A DNA stretch of 64,000 nt from Candidatus Siliceabacter maunaloa (lineage in GTDB: Bacteria; Actinomycetota; Thermoleophilia; Solirubrobacterales; Solirubrobacteraceae), in NCBI GenBank assembly GCA_024330185.1, contig JANDLV010000007.1, positions 33,441 through 97,440 on the forward strand. The letters are read 5' to 3'. Positions within the stretch are counted from its first letter, which is position 1. The number at the start of each line of letters is the position of its first letter. The notes below the pieces were generated by a model. It was not told the DNA's origin and did no database searches. It was given only the letters and a program-made list of their open reading frames with translations. The position numbers were made by a program, and so were the translations under genes. Positions 7,870 through 16,836 of this stretch are shown here, in pieces.

Positions 7870-10338
7870 GTGCTGGAGCTGCTCGCCGCGTGGGCGCTGT
7901 TCCCTGCCGTCCTGGGCGTGCTCGGCCTGGGCCTGGGCCTGGCCGTCGAGCGCCTGGGCGGCTGGAGGCTTCCCGGCGCGCTGCTGCTGCCCGTGGGCAT
8001 CGCGGCCCTCATCGCGCTGGCCCGGCTGCTGACCGCCACGGGGCCGACGGCCGCCCTCGCGCTGCCCGCGATCCTCGTCCTGGGCCTCGCCGGGCTGGTG
8101 GTGGGCCGCGCCCGCCTGCGCGCCATGGCGCCCGACCGCTGGCTCGCGCTGGCCGCGGTCGGCGTCTTCGCCGTGTTCGCGGCGCCCCTGGTGCTCTCGG
8201 GCGCCCCGACCTTCACGGGCTACCTGTCGCTGCCCGACACCTCCCACCAGCTCACCCTCTCGTGGCTGTACGCGCAGCACGGCGGGGACTGGGAGGCACT
8301 GCCCCAGAGCGCCGCGCGCATCTCGAGCGAGGGCTACGTCGAGAGCGCCTACCCAGTGGGGGCGCAGGCCGCGCTGGGCGTCACCGCGCCCCTGGGCATC
8401 GTGTCGGCGGCGTGGCTGTATCAGCCGTTGCTGGCCGTCCTGGCGGTGGTGGCGGCGCTCGCGCTGGCTGCGCTGGCCGCGCCGTGGCTGCGCGGTCCGC
8501 GGGCTACCGCCCTGGTCGCCTTCCTGGCCGCCCAGCCCGCGCTGGTCATGGGCTACGCGATGCAGGGCTCAATCAAGGAGATCGCCGCCATGGCGATGCT
8601 GATGACCGCCGCGGCGGTGGCCGCCCGGGCGCTGACCGAGTGGCGCAGCGCGCGCGCCGGGCTGGTCCTGGCGGTGCCCGGGGGGGCGATGCTCGCGGCG
8701 CTGGGGCCTGCGGCCCTCGCCTATCTGGCCCCGCTCGCGCTGGTGGCCGCCGGGCTGTGGGCCTGGCGCGGCATGCGCGCGCGCCGGTGGGGAGAGCTCG
8801 GCTGGCTGGCGGCGGCGCTCGGGCTGGCGCTCCTGCTCGCCCTGCCGGTGCTCGCGACGCTCGCGTCGGCGATCAACGTGCAGAGCACGGTCCTCGACGC
8901 GAGCACCCAGAGCGGGGCGGCGCCCGGCGACTCGATCGGCAACCTGGCGAGGCCCCTGCCGCTGAGCCAGACGCTCGGGGTGTGGCTCAGCGGCGACTAC
9001 CGGCTGGCCTCCGAGTGGGTCGATCTCCAGCGCGTTCTCTCCGTGGCGGTGGCGGCCGCCGTGGCGGTCGGCGCGCTGTGGACGCTGCGCCGCCGTGCCT
9101 GGGGTCCGCTGCTGCTGGCGGGCGTCGTCGGTCCCGTGAGCCTCTACCTCGTGACGCGGGGCACCCCCTACGCCGACGCCAAGGTGCTCATGATCGCCTC
9201 GCCCGCGGTGGCGCTGCTCGCGCTCCTCGGCGGCCTCGCTCTGAGCTCTGGGCGCCTGCGCTGGGTCGGGCGCGGAGTCCTCGGCGTGCTCGCCACGGGC
9301 GTCCTGGCCTCCAACGCGCTGGCCTACCACGAAGTCTCCCTCGCGCCCCACGACCGCTATGCGGAGCTGCTGGAGATCAACGACCGCCTGGCCGGCCGCG
9401 GGCCCGTGATCTTCAACGAGTACGACGAGTTCGCGAAGTACTTCCTGCGCGACACCGAGCTGCGCGCGCAGCCGGAATGGCCCCACGAAGTGCGCGGCGA
9501 GCCCTTCGCCTCGCCCAACGCCTTCGGCGACCCCGACCGCCGGCCATCCATCAAGGCGCCGTTCGACCTCGATGACTTCGAGGAGGACTACCTCGCCTCC
9601 GCGACGTACCTCGTGACCCGGCGCAGTCCGATGGCCAGCCGGCCGCCGAGCGGGTGGCGCCCGGCGTGGGAAGGTGACCACTACAGCGTGTGGGAGAACG
9701 TGGACGACGTCGAGGTCATCGATCACATCCCCCTGGGACCGACCGTGCTGGAGCCCGCCGCCCAGCCGGCGTGCGGCACGATCACCCGGCTGGCCGAGCG
9801 GGCCGAGGCCCGCGACGCACGACTGGCCTACGTCGAGCGCTCGCTGGGCCCCGTCCTCCTCCCCGCGCGGGTCGAGCGCAGCACCGACTGGGCGCCCTAC
9901 CCCGACTTCCCGGGCGCCGTGAGCCTCGCCGGCGGCGGCGAGGCCCGCGCGACCATCGAGATCGACCGCCCGCAGCGCTTCCGCGTGTGGATCGAGGCCT
10001 CCGTCTCCCGAGAGGTCGTCGTAACGGTCGACGGTCGGGAGGTCGGCGGCGTGGCCGACCACCTCAACAACCCCGGCGCCTACCTCCCGGTCGGCGAGGT
10101 GGCGCTCGAGCCCGGCTCCCACGACGTGCGCATCTCGATGGCCGGCGGCACGCTGGCCCCGGGCGACGGCTCCCGCTCGGGGTTCCGCCAGATCGGCCCG
10201 CTCGTCTTCAGCCCGCCCGCCAACGAGCGGCGGGTCGTGCGCACCCTCGAGCCGGTCGACCACCGCGAGCTGTGCGACCGGCAACTCGACTGGGTGGAGA
10301 TCGTGCGTCCCGCGGGCAGGGGTGAGGGGGAACTATGA
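7870..10338 (+). CDS. Giant GT-C-like membrane protein with C-terminal beta-rich domain
   Basis: An 822-residue protein. Residues 1 to about 500 contain many hydrophobic segments. After the first few, a loop holds YLSLPDTSHQ with Asp near residue 123, in the place where GT-C glycosyltransferases carry a catalytic acidic residue. The last 320 residues are soluble and include ASRPPSGWRP, a beta-sandwich-like block (FRVWIEASVSREVVVTVDG, then GSHDVRISMAGG) and a terminal RELCDRQLDWVEIVRP. All these elements recur in the protein at 30615-33068, so the two are paralogs. A role in adding sugars from lipid carriers on the outer face, or in handling the exported chain, is likely but unproven. Confidence 0.75.
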   Translation: MLELLAAWALFPAVLGVLGLGLGLAVERLGGWRLPGALLLPVGIAALIALARLLTATGPTAALALPAILVLGLAGLVVGRARLRAMAPDRWLALAAVGVFAVFAAPLVLSGAPTFTGYLSLPDTSHQLTLSWLYAQHGGDWEALPQSAARISSEGYVESAYPVGAQAALGVTAPLGIVSAAWLYQPLLAVLAVVAALALAALAAPWLRGPRATALVAFLAAQPALVMGYAMQGSIKEIAAMAMLMTAAAVAARALTEWRSARAGLVLAVPGGAMLAALGPAALAYLAPLALVAAGLWAWRGMRARRWGELGWLAAALGLALLLALPVLATLASAINVQSTVLDASTQSGAAPGDSIGNLARPLPLSQTLGVWLSGDYRLASEWVDLQRVLSVAVAAAVAVGALWTLRRRAWGPLLLAGVVGPVSLYLVTRGTPYADAKVLMIASPAVALLALLGGLALSSGRLRWVGRGVLGVLATGVLASNALAYHEVSLAPHDRYAELLEINDRLAGRGPVIFNEYDEFAKYFLRDTELRAQPEWPHEVRGEPFASPNAFGDPDRRPSIKAPFDLDDFEEDYLASATYLVTRRSPMASRPPSGWRPAWEGDHYSVWENVDDVEVIDHIPLGPTVLEPAAQPACGTITRLAERAEARDARLAYVERSLGPVLLPARVERSTDWAPYPDFPGAVSLAGGGEARATIEIDRPQRFRVWIEASVSREVVVTVDGREVGGVADHLNNPGAYLPVGEVALEPGSHDVRISMAGGTLAPGDGSRSGFRQIGPLVFSPPANERRVVRTLEPVDHRELCDRQLDWVEIVRPAGRGEGEL

Positions 10339-10433
10339 GCGCCGGAAGGTCGGGCTACGCTCTGCTCACCGTGCCCTGTGTCAGCACCGCGTCAAGCTGC
10401 CGCGCCTCGCCTCCCGGGGAAGCGTGGGTGTGA
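10335..10433 (+). CDS. Possible 32-residue small ORF bridging the membrane protein and the exporter permease
   Basis: An ATG at 10335 overlaps the upstream TGA (ATGA) and the frame closes at a TGA (10431-10433) that overlaps the GTG start of the permease (GTGA). The peptide would be 32 residues, starting MSAGRSGYALLTVP and ending SPPGEAWV, with two Cys. A hexamer TACGCT (10356-10361) lies 9 bases before an in-frame GTG at 10371, so a shorter leaderless version (20 residues) is also possible. It resembles no family I know. It may be a translational coupler or leader peptide rather than a working protein. Confidence 0.4.
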   Translation: MSAGRSGYALLTVPCVSTASSCRASPPGEAWV

Positions 10434-11302
10434 GTTCCGTCGCCCCGCCGCCCGTCGCGGCTCCGCAGGAGAGCGCCGTCGCGTACGGGGAGGCCGCCCC
10501 GCTGGTCATCGAAGCCTCGCGGCGTGTCTCTCTCGGCCTCGGTGAGCTCTGGAGCTACCGCGAGCTCCTGTACTTCCTCGTCTGGCGCAACCTCAAGATC
10601 CGCTACAAGCAGGCGGCGATCGGCGTCGCCTGGGTCGTGCTGCAGCCCGTCCTCACCGCAACGCTGTTCACCCTCATCTTCGGGGTCCTCCTCGACGCGC
10701 CGTCCGGGGGGGTGCCCTACCCGGTCTTCTTCCTGGCAGGGCTCGTCCTCTGGCAGCTCTTCGCCGCTTCTCTGATGGAGGCCGGCAACAGCCTCGTCTC
10801 CAACGAGCAACTCGTCACGAAGATCTACTTTCCGCGACTGCTGCTGCCTATGGCCGCCGTGTTCGCGAGCCTGGTGGACTTCGCCATCGCGCTGGTCCTC
10901 CTCGCCGTCCTCGCGGTCGCCTACGGGGTCGTCCCTCCCATCGCGGTGGTGACCATGCCGCTGTTCGTGACGCTGACGCTCGCCGCCGCCCTCGGCGCGG
11001 GCTTCTGGCTGTCGGCTCTCAACGTCCGCTACCGCGACGTGCAGGCCGCGATCCCGTTCCTGACGCAGTTCCTGTTCTTCGCGACGCCGCTCGTCTACGC
11101 GACGACGCTGATCCCCGAGCCATGGCGCATCTTCATGGGGCTGAACCCCATGGCGGGTGCGGTCGAGGGCTTCCGCTGGGCGCTGTTCGGGGTGGACCTT
11201 CCCCTGCTGACCGCGGTTTCGGCCGTCGTGGCCGTCATGCTGTTCGCGACCGGCCTCGTCTACTTCCGGCGGACGGAGCGCACGTTCGCCGACGTGGTCT
11301 GA
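10430..11302 (+). CDS. wzm: Polysaccharide ABC exporter permease (Wzm/ABC2 type)
   Basis: A 290-residue ABC-2 permease. The amphipathic entry WRNLKIRYKQAAIGVAWVVLQP is split here by a hydrophobic turn and is characteristic of Wzm/TagG proteins. About six membrane segments follow, with NVRYRDVQAAIPFLTQ in the middle and the conserved MGLNPMAGAVEGFRWALFG near the end. It pairs with the ATPase four bases downstream to export a lipid-linked glycan. The chosen GTG 10430 overlaps the small upstream ORF; an earlier in-frame start would add a basic extension with no family counterpart. Confidence 0.9.
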   Translation: MSSVAPPPVAAPQESAVAYGEAAPLVIEASRRVSLGLGELWSYRELLYFLVWRNLKIRYKQAAIGVAWVVLQPVLTATLFTLIFGVLLDAPSGGVPYPVFFLAGLVLWQLFAASLMEAGNSLVSNEQLVTKIYFPRLLLPMAAVFASLVDFAIALVLLAVLAVAYGVVPPIAVVTMPLFVTLTLAAALGAGFWLSALNVRYRDVQAAIPFLTQFLFFATPLVYATTLIPEPWRIFMGLNPMAGAVEGFRWALFGVDLPLLTAVSAVVAVMLFATGLVYFRRTERTFADVV

Positions 11303-11305
11303 CGT

Positions 11306-12559
11306 ATGGCGGCTGTCGCGATCAGGGCCGAGGGCCTGGGCAAGCGCTACGAGCTGGGTGAGCGTGAGAGCTACGGCACCCTGCGCGACACCCTCGCCCG
11401 GGCCGTCCGGGCGCCGCTGCGCCGCACCACCGGTTCGCCGGAGTCCCGCCAGTTCTGGGCGCTGCGCGACGTCTCGTTCGAGCTGCCCCACGGCGAGGTC
11501 CTCGCCGTCATCGGGCGCAACGGGGCAGGGAAGTCGACGCTGCTCAAGGTGGTCTCGCGCATCACCCACCCCACCACCGGCCGGGTCGAGATCCAAGGGC
11601 GCGTCGGCAGCCTGCTCGAGGTGGGCACCGGCTTCAGCCCGGAGCTGACCGGGCGCGAGAACGTCTTCCTCAACGGCGCGATCCTCGGGATGCGCAAGGC
11701 TGAGATCAAGCGCAAGTTCGACGAGATCGTCGCCTTCGCCGAGGTCGATCGGTTCCTCGACACGCCGGTCAAGCGCTACTCGAGCGGCATGTACGTCCGC
11801 TTGGCCTTCGCCGTCGCGGCCCACCTCGAGCCCGAGATCCTGCTCGTCGACGAGGTGCTCGCCGTCGGTGACGTCGCCTTCCAGCGCAAGTGCCTGGGAA
11901 AGATGCAGGAGGTCACAAAGAGCGGCAGGACCGTGCTGTTCGTCAGCCACAACATGGCCGCCGTCCAGCAGCTGTGCCGGCGGTCGCTGCTCGTCAGCGC
12001 GGGGACCGTCGAGGCCTTCGGGCCGACGGAGGACGTCGTCGCGACCTACCTCAGCGATGCCGTGACGTCGGCCGACGGCGAGTTCGACCTGAGCGGCCAT
12101 CCGGCCCGGCCGCCCCGGTTGGCCCCGGTGATCCGCCACCTGACGCTGCGCGACGACGACGGCGCCACGACCGCGCGGTTCGGCCCGCAGGACGCGATGG
12201 TCGTCGACGTGCTCGTCGATCCCACCAAGCCGCTGCGCGCGCCGAGGATGGTGCTCGGGATCTCTGACAGCATGGGTCGGCGGATCACCAGCGTGGCCAA
12301 CTTCTTCCAGCGCGAGGAGCTGGGCGAGATCGATGGCCGCCGGCGCGTGCGCGTCCGGATCCCGGCGTTGCGCCTGGGTACCGGCCGCTACCTGCTCAGC
12401 GTGCTGCTGCACGATCACTACGACGGCGAGATCGACCAGCTCGACGACGTCGCGGCATTCGAGGTCGTGTGGCAGAATAACTTCGGCACCGGCGAGTCGC
12501 ACTACCCGCACTACGGTCCCACGCTCACCGGGTCGACCTGGTGCCAGCAGGAGGCATGA
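11306..12559 (+). CDS. wzt: Polysaccharide ABC exporter ATPase with C-terminal substrate-recognition domain (Wzt)
   Basis: A 417-residue protein. Residues 1 to about 240 are an ABC ATPase: Walker A GRNGAGKST, signature YSSGMYVRLAF, Walker B EILLVDEVLAVGD and switch His in FVSHNMAAVQQL. The last 170 residues are a beta-sandwich of the Wzt C-terminal type, which in O-antigen exporters recognises the modified chain end. It follows the permease after a three-base gap and overlaps the next GT4 gene by ATGA. A second, distinct Wzt is at 35835-37085. Confidence 0.92.
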   Translation: MAAVAIRAEGLGKRYELGERESYGTLRDTLARAVRAPLRRTTGSPESRQFWALRDVSFELPHGEVLAVIGRNGAGKSTLLKVVSRITHPTTGRVEIQGRVGSLLEVGTGFSPELTGRENVFLNGAILGMRKAEIKRKFDEIVAFAEVDRFLDTPVKRYSSGMYVRLAFAVAAHLEPEILLVDEVLAVGDVAFQRKCLGKMQEVTKSGRTVLFVSHNMAAVQQLCRRSLLVSAGTVEAFGPTEDVVATYLSDAVTSADGEFDLSGHPARPPRLAPVIRHLTLRDDDGATTARFGPQDAMVVDVLVDPTKPLRAPRMVLGISDSMGRRITSVANFFQREELGEIDGRRRVRVRIPALRLGTGRYLLSVLLHDHYDGEIDQLDDVAAFEVVWQNNFGTGESHYPHYGPTLTGSTWCQQEA

Positions 12560-13752
12560 GCGCACCCGGCCCCGGGGCGCCTCAGGCAGATGCGACCGCG
12601 GGGATCGGCGTCGTCTTCGAGACCGACCCCCGTGACCCGCGGGCCTGGTCGGGGGTGCCCGCGAGCCTGTCCGCCGCCCTCGGGGCGGTGGGAGCGACCG
12701 TCGAGCACATCAGCGTGCAGCCGCCGCGCGTGGTCTACCCCCTGACGCGCGACGTGCTCGCGCTCCTGCGGCTGCGCCGGACGCGGCAGGCCGATCTCGG
12801 GACGACGGTCGCGTTCAGCCGCCTGGTCGCCGACATCAGCCCGGAGATGGCGGCTGTCCGTACCCGGGTGCTCGCGCGCCGGCTGCGACGCCTCCCACGC
12901 CCCGACGGGCTCGTCCAGATCGGCAGCAACGTCTCCCCTCCGCCGAGCGCGCCGCCGTTCGTCACTTTCGAGGACATGACCATCGCGCAGGTCACGCAGC
13001 ACCCATATGCGGGCTGGGCGGCGCTGTCGCCGGATTCCCTGGACCGGCGGCGGCGACGCCAGAGCGGACTCTTCCACCGGGCTCGCGCGTGCTGCGTGGC
13101 GAGCCCCTGGGCGGCGCGGTCGGTGGTCTCGGACTACGGCGTCGCTCCCGGCAAGGTGCACGTGGTCGGCATGGGGCGCAACCACGAGCTCGGTCGGGAC
13201 TCCCGCGACTGGCGCGAGCCGCGCTTCCTCTTCGTCGGCCTCGACTGGGAGCGCAAGAACGGCGAAGGGGTGCTCCGCGGGTTCGCGCGCCTGCGTCGCA
13301 GCAATCCGGCGGTCCGGCTCGACGTCGTCAGCAGGCATCCCCCCATCGATGTCGACGGCGTCACCGGCCACGGCCCGCTCGATCGCCCGTCGGAACGGGC
13401 TACGTACGAAGGGCTGTTCGGGACGGCGACGTGCTTCGTGCTGCCGTCGCACTACGAGCCCTTCGGCATCGTCCACGCCGAGGCGGCCGCGGCGGGCATT
13501 CCCAGCATCGGCACAAGCGTCGGGGGAGCGTCGTTCGTCATCGGCGAGGGAGGTCGCGCGGTCTATCCGGGCGACGACGAGGCGCTCTTCGCGGCGCTCG
13601 TCCAGCTCTCCGAGCCCGACGTCGCACGTCGGCTCGGTGCCGTGGCCGCGGAGCGCTCCGCCCTGTTCACCTGGCGCGCCGTGGCTGAACGCGTCCTGCG
13701 CGCACTCAGTCCGCCGGGCGTCGCCACTGACGGCCTGGCCCGGTTCCTCTAG
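12556..13752 (+). CDS. Glycosyltransferase family 4
   Basis: A 398-residue GT4 enzyme. The N-terminal half is atypical, opening GIGVVFETDPRDPRAWSG. The C-terminal half is clear: FLFVGLDWERKNGEGVLRGF, then LPSHYEPFGIVHAEAAAAG with the E-x7-E pair. Its ATG overlaps the stop of wzt (ATGA at 12556-12559) and is preceded by AGGAGG-like SD sequence (12549-12554), showing operon translation. It likely extends the glycan handled by the first exporter. Confidence 0.87.
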   Translation: MSAPGPGAPQADATAGIGVVFETDPRDPRAWSGVPASLSAALGAVGATVEHISVQPPRVVYPLTRDVLALLRLRRTRQADLGTTVAFSRLVADISPEMAAVRTRVLARRLRRLPRPDGLVQIGSNVSPPPSAPPFVTFEDMTIAQVTQHPYAGWAALSPDSLDRRRRRQSGLFHRARACCVASPWAARSVVSDYGVAPGKVHVVGMGRNHELGRDSRDWREPRFLFVGLDWERKNGEGVLRGFARLRRSNPAVRLDVVSRHPPIDVDGVTGHGPLDRPSERATYEGLFGTATCFVLPSHYEPFGIVHAEAAAAGIPSIGTSVGGASFVIGEGGRAVYPGDDEALFAALVQLSEPDVARRLGAVAAERSALFTWRAVAERVLRALSPPGVATDGLARFL

Positions 13753-13755
13753 CTC

Positions 13756-14619
13756 GTGATCGAGCACGTCCGTCATGCCGCCCGCAGGGGCCTCAACGCC
13801 TCGATGCCGGTGCTGCTGTCGCGCTACCGGGCGTCGGTGATCGCGAGGAAGACCCGTGCCACCGGCGCTCGTCCCCGGAACCCGGGGCCGGGCTTTCCCG
13901 CGACCGTGCTCTCGATCTACCGCTACGAGAACGCGCCGATCCTGGGTGCGTTCCTCGGCAAGCAGCCGCTCGAGCCGCGGCAGCTGCGTCTGTGGGCCCT
14001 GGACCGACCCCACCCGGAGCTCGAGCGCTGTACGCTCGGAGTGGGCCAGGGGGGCAAGTTCGACCTGCTCAACCAGATGCTCGAGAGCGAACCCGTCCCC
14101 GACGACCACCACGTCGTCGTCGCCGACGACGACGTCCTGTTCATGCGCGGCGACCTGCGGCGTCTGGTCGGCCTCGCGCAGGATGCCTCGCTCGGCCTCA
14201 CCCAACCGGCGCATGCGATCGGTAGTCACTGGAACCACCCGATCACGCGCCGGCGCCTGTTGTCCGTCGCGCGGCTGACGACGTACGTGGAGATCGGCCC
14301 CGTCTTCGTCGTCGGTCCCGAGTGGCGGTCGCGGATCCTCCCGTTCCCGTCGGGGATCGGGCTCGGCTTCACGCTCGACATGGTGCAGTGGGCGCAGCTG
14401 CGCCACGAGGGATGCCGTCTTGGCGTCGCCGACGCCGTCCGCGTCCTGCACTGCCACCCGGCCGGACGCTCGTACGACTGGGAGGCGGAGATGCAGCCAC
14501 TCCGGGACCACCTGGCGTCCGTCGGCGCCGAGACGCCGTGGGAGCTGCAACGCGACCTCGCAACCTGGAGGCCGTGGGCGCACCGGCCGCCCTGGCTCCG
14601 GACGCGCGGCGGGCAATGA
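13756..14619 (+). CDS. Glycosyltransferase-like protein of unassigned family
   Basis: A 287-residue protein that I do not place in a named family. It has a GT-A-like pattern: VLSIYRYENAPILGAFL near the start, then HVVVADDDVLFMRGDLRRLVG, where ADDDV could be the metal-binding DxD. Later PVFVVGPEWRSRILPFPSG resembles acceptor-site loops. No membrane segment is seen. It starts at GTG 13756, three bases after the preceding stop, and ends in an ATGA overlap with the next GT2 gene, so it belongs to the operon. Confidence 0.7.
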   Translation: MIEHVRHAARRGLNASMPVLLSRYRASVIARKTRATGARPRNPGPGFPATVLSIYRYENAPILGAFLGKQPLEPRQLRLWALDRPHPELERCTLGVGQGGKFDLLNQMLESEPVPDDHHVVVADDDVLFMRGDLRRLVGLAQDASLGLTQPAHAIGSHWNHPITRRRLLSVARLTTYVEIGPVFVVGPEWRSRILPFPSGIGLGFTLDMVQWAQLRHEGCRLGVADAVRVLHCHPAGRSYDWEAEMQPLRDHLASVGAETPWELQRDLATWRPWAHRPPWLRTRGGQ

Positions 14620-15605
14620 GCGAGAGCGGCCACGCGCCCACCGTCTCGGTGATCACCCCGCTGTACAACTCCGCGCGGCACATCGCCGCGACGCTCGAGA
14701 GCCTCATGGCCCAGACTCACGGGGACTGGGAGTGCGTGCTGGTCGACGACGGGTCGACCGACGCGACACATGAGGCGATCGCGCCGTTCCTCGCCGCTCC
14801 GCGCTTCAGCTACATCCGGCAGCCCAACCAGGGCATCGCGGGCGCGCGCAACACCGCGATCCAGGCGGCGCGGGGGACGTGGATCGCGTTCCTCGACCAC
14901 GACGACCGCTGGCTGCCCACAAAGCTCGAGAGCCAGCTGGGGCTGGCGCGGGCCGCCGGCTCGGACCTGGTCGCGACGGACGCGACGATAGTGCGCGGCG
15001 GCGAGCGAATCCTCTACAGCGAGTGCTTCCCGGAACACGTGCGGGCGCGCCTCGAGCGGCTCGGCGACAGCGACGTCGACGTGCTCGAGTTCCTGCTCGA
15101 GGCGAATCCCCTCTGCGCCTCCTCGGTGATGCTCCGCCGCGCGCTCTTCGAGCGGCACGGACTCCTCGACGTCGCGGCCAGCTCCGCGGACGACTACGAC
15201 ATGTGGCTGCGCTGCGCGCCCGACGCCCGGTTCGGCTTTGTTCTCGAGCCGCTCGTCGAGTACTTCGTACACGATGCCAACGTCTCCGCAGACATGGCGA
15301 AGCTGCGCAAGACGATCATCTACGTGCTGTTCAAGACGCTGCCGCGCTACGAAGGCGACCGCGCCCGGATGCGGCAGTTCCGCGCGGCCCTCGCGGTGCA
15401 CTACGCCGCGCTGTTCGACGAGCTGCTGCGTCGCGGCAGGTACCATGCCGCCGTTCGTGAGGGGGTCTCGCTTCTCACGCGGGGCCGCCAGGGCATCGCC
15501 GTCCTCGCGAGGACGGCGAGGCTCGACCGCAGGGTGCGGTCTCTCGCCGGTCGGGCGCTCGGGCGCCGGGGCACACCTCGACCGCGATCGCTGTCCGGGC
15601 GCTGA
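14616..15605 (+). CDS. Glycosyltransferase family 2
   Basis: A 329-residue inverting GT2: VSVITPLYNSARHI, VLVDDGSTDATHEAI, NQGIAGARNTAIQAARG, then WIAFLDHDDRW with the DxD-type metal site (DHDD). SADDYDMWLRCA is the usual acceptor-site segment. The C-terminal 90 residues are helical and basic. The ATG at 14616 overlaps the upstream stop (ATGA). Donor sugar unknown. Confidence 0.88.
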   Translation: MSESGHAPTVSVITPLYNSARHIAATLESLMAQTHGDWECVLVDDGSTDATHEAIAPFLAAPRFSYIRQPNQGIAGARNTAIQAARGTWIAFLDHDDRWLPTKLESQLGLARAAGSDLVATDATIVRGGERILYSECFPEHVRARLERLGDSDVDVLEFLLEANPLCASSVMLRRALFERHGLLDVAASSADDYDMWLRCAPDARFGFVLEPLVEYFVHDANVSADMAKLRKTIIYVLFKTLPRYEGDRARMRQFRAALAVHYAALFDELLRRGRYHAAVREGVSLLTRGRQGIAVLARTARLDRRVRSLAGRALGRRGTPRPRSLSGR

Positions 15606-15617
15606 CCGCTCGAAGTC

Positions 15618-16775
15618 GTGCGGATCCTCTTCGTGGCCATGCCGCAGAGCGTGCACACCGCGCGCTGGATCAACCAGCTCGCAGGCAGGGGATGGGACAT
15701 CCACCTCTTCCCGTCGATGCTCGAGCCTCTGCACGAGGATCTGCGCGACGTCACCGCCTACGGCGTGTCCGCGCGGCGGCCGGCGACCGCACATCGCAGC
15801 GTCCGCTGGAGGGGACTGTGGCCGCTGCGAGCGGGCTCGTCGATCATCGGCCACCAGGCCCAGCCCCTGCTCCCCCGCGCCCTCGCCGCCCTCGTCAGGC
15901 ATCTGCGGCCCGACCTGGTGCACTCACTCGAGATGCAGAAGGCCGGGTATCTGACGCTCGCCGCGAAGGAGCACCTCGGCGGTCGCTTCCCGCCCTGGGC
16001 GGTGACGAACTGGGGCAGCGACATCTACGTCTACGGCCGGCTCGCCGCGCACCGCGAGAGGATTCGGGCGGTGCTCGCCGCCTGCGACTACTACGGGTGC
16101 GAGTGCCGGCGCGACGTCGAGCTCGGGCGGGCGTTCGGCTTCACCGGCACGACGCTGCCGCTCGTTCCGAACTCAGGCGGCCTCCGGCTCGACCAGATCC
16201 AGCGCCTGCGCCGCCCAGAGCCGACCTCGAGCCGGCGGCTCGTCCTGCTCAAGGGCTACTCGGGCTGGGCCGGGAGGGGCAAGGTCGGCCTGCGGGCGAT
16301 CGAGCTGTGCGCCCCGTACCTGAAGGGCTACCGGGTGGGCGTCTACCTCGCGAGCCCTGAGGTCGCGCTCGCCGCGGAACTGGTCGCCGACGCCACCGGC
16401 ATCCCGATCGAGATCATCCCCCACGGCTCGCACGAGGACATCCTGCGGCTGCACGGCCGTGCCCGCGTGTCGATCGGCTTGAGCATCGGCGACGCCATCA
16501 GCACCTCCGGGCTCGAGGCGATGTCGATGGGTTCGTTTCCGATCCAGTCCGCCACGAGCTGCATCGACGAGTGGATCTGCGACGGCGAGACGGGTGCGCT
16601 GGTCCATCCCGACGACCCCGAGGACACCGCTGCCGCGCTGCGTCGCGCGGTGACCGACGACCGCCTCGTCGACGACGCGGCGGCGGCGAACGCCGCGGTT
16701 ACGGCGCAGCGACTGGAGTACCGGCTGATCCAGGCCGAGGTGGTCGCCGCCTACGAGTGGATCGACGCCCGTTGA
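15618..16775 (+). CDS. Glycosyltransferase family 4
   Basis: A 385-residue GT4-type protein starting at GTG 15618 (MRILFVAMPQSVHTARWINQL). The second half has LVLLKGYSGWAGRGKVGLRA and SIGDAISTSGLEAMSMGSFPI, where the E-x7-E signature is weakened: only the second Glu is obvious. The fold is still recognisably GT-B. Its stop TGA overlaps a TTG that would begin a vestigial GT2 reading frame. It belongs to the first export operon. Confidence 0.8.
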   Translation: MRILFVAMPQSVHTARWINQLAGRGWDIHLFPSMLEPLHEDLRDVTAYGVSARRPATAHRSVRWRGLWPLRAGSSIIGHQAQPLLPRALAALVRHLRPDLVHSLEMQKAGYLTLAAKEHLGGRFPPWAVTNWGSDIYVYGRLAAHRERIRAVLAACDYYGCECRRDVELGRAFGFTGTTLPLVPNSGGLRLDQIQRLRRPEPTSSRRLVLLKGYSGWAGRGKVGLRAIELCAPYLKGYRVGVYLASPEVALAAELVADATGIPIEIIPHGSHEDILRLHGRARVSIGLSIGDAISTSGLEAMSMGSFPIQSATSCIDEWICDGETGALVHPDDPEDTAAALRRAVTDDRLVDDAAAANAAVTAQRLEYRLIQAEVVAAYEWIDAR

Positions 16776-16798
16776 TCTCCGTCGTCATTCCGATTCGA
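16772..16798 (+). pseudogene. Scar of a deleted GT2 gene (N-terminal strand only)
   Basis: A TTG overlapping the stop of the preceding gene (TTGA) begins a frame reading MISVVIPIR, the canonical first strand of a GT2 enzyme. The glycosyltransferase similarity stops after about nine residues and the frame continues into unrelated sequence. The coupling overlap and the strand sequence suggest the remains of a lost GT2 gene, but nine residues is weak evidence. Confidence 0.4.
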
Positions 16799-16820
16799 AG
16801 AACGTGCGGCTGGCACGCGC

Positions 16821-16826
16821 TAGCTT
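16821..16826 (+). promoter_or_regulatory. -10-like hexamer TAGCTT
   Basis: It ends 10 bases before the ATG at 16837 and supports that start over an upstream GTG at 16804, which would place the hexamer inside the coding region. Confidence 0.45.
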
Positions 16827-16836
16827 GCGGGGTAGG

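Noticed and set aside
5614..8280. Very long minus-strand open frame of nearly 900 codons
   Set aside because: Only its first 84 codons (the antitoxin at 5614-5868) are real. The rest is antisense to the VapC and GT2 genes and is low-complexity Arg/Ala/His/Asp sequence typical of GC-rich shadow frames.
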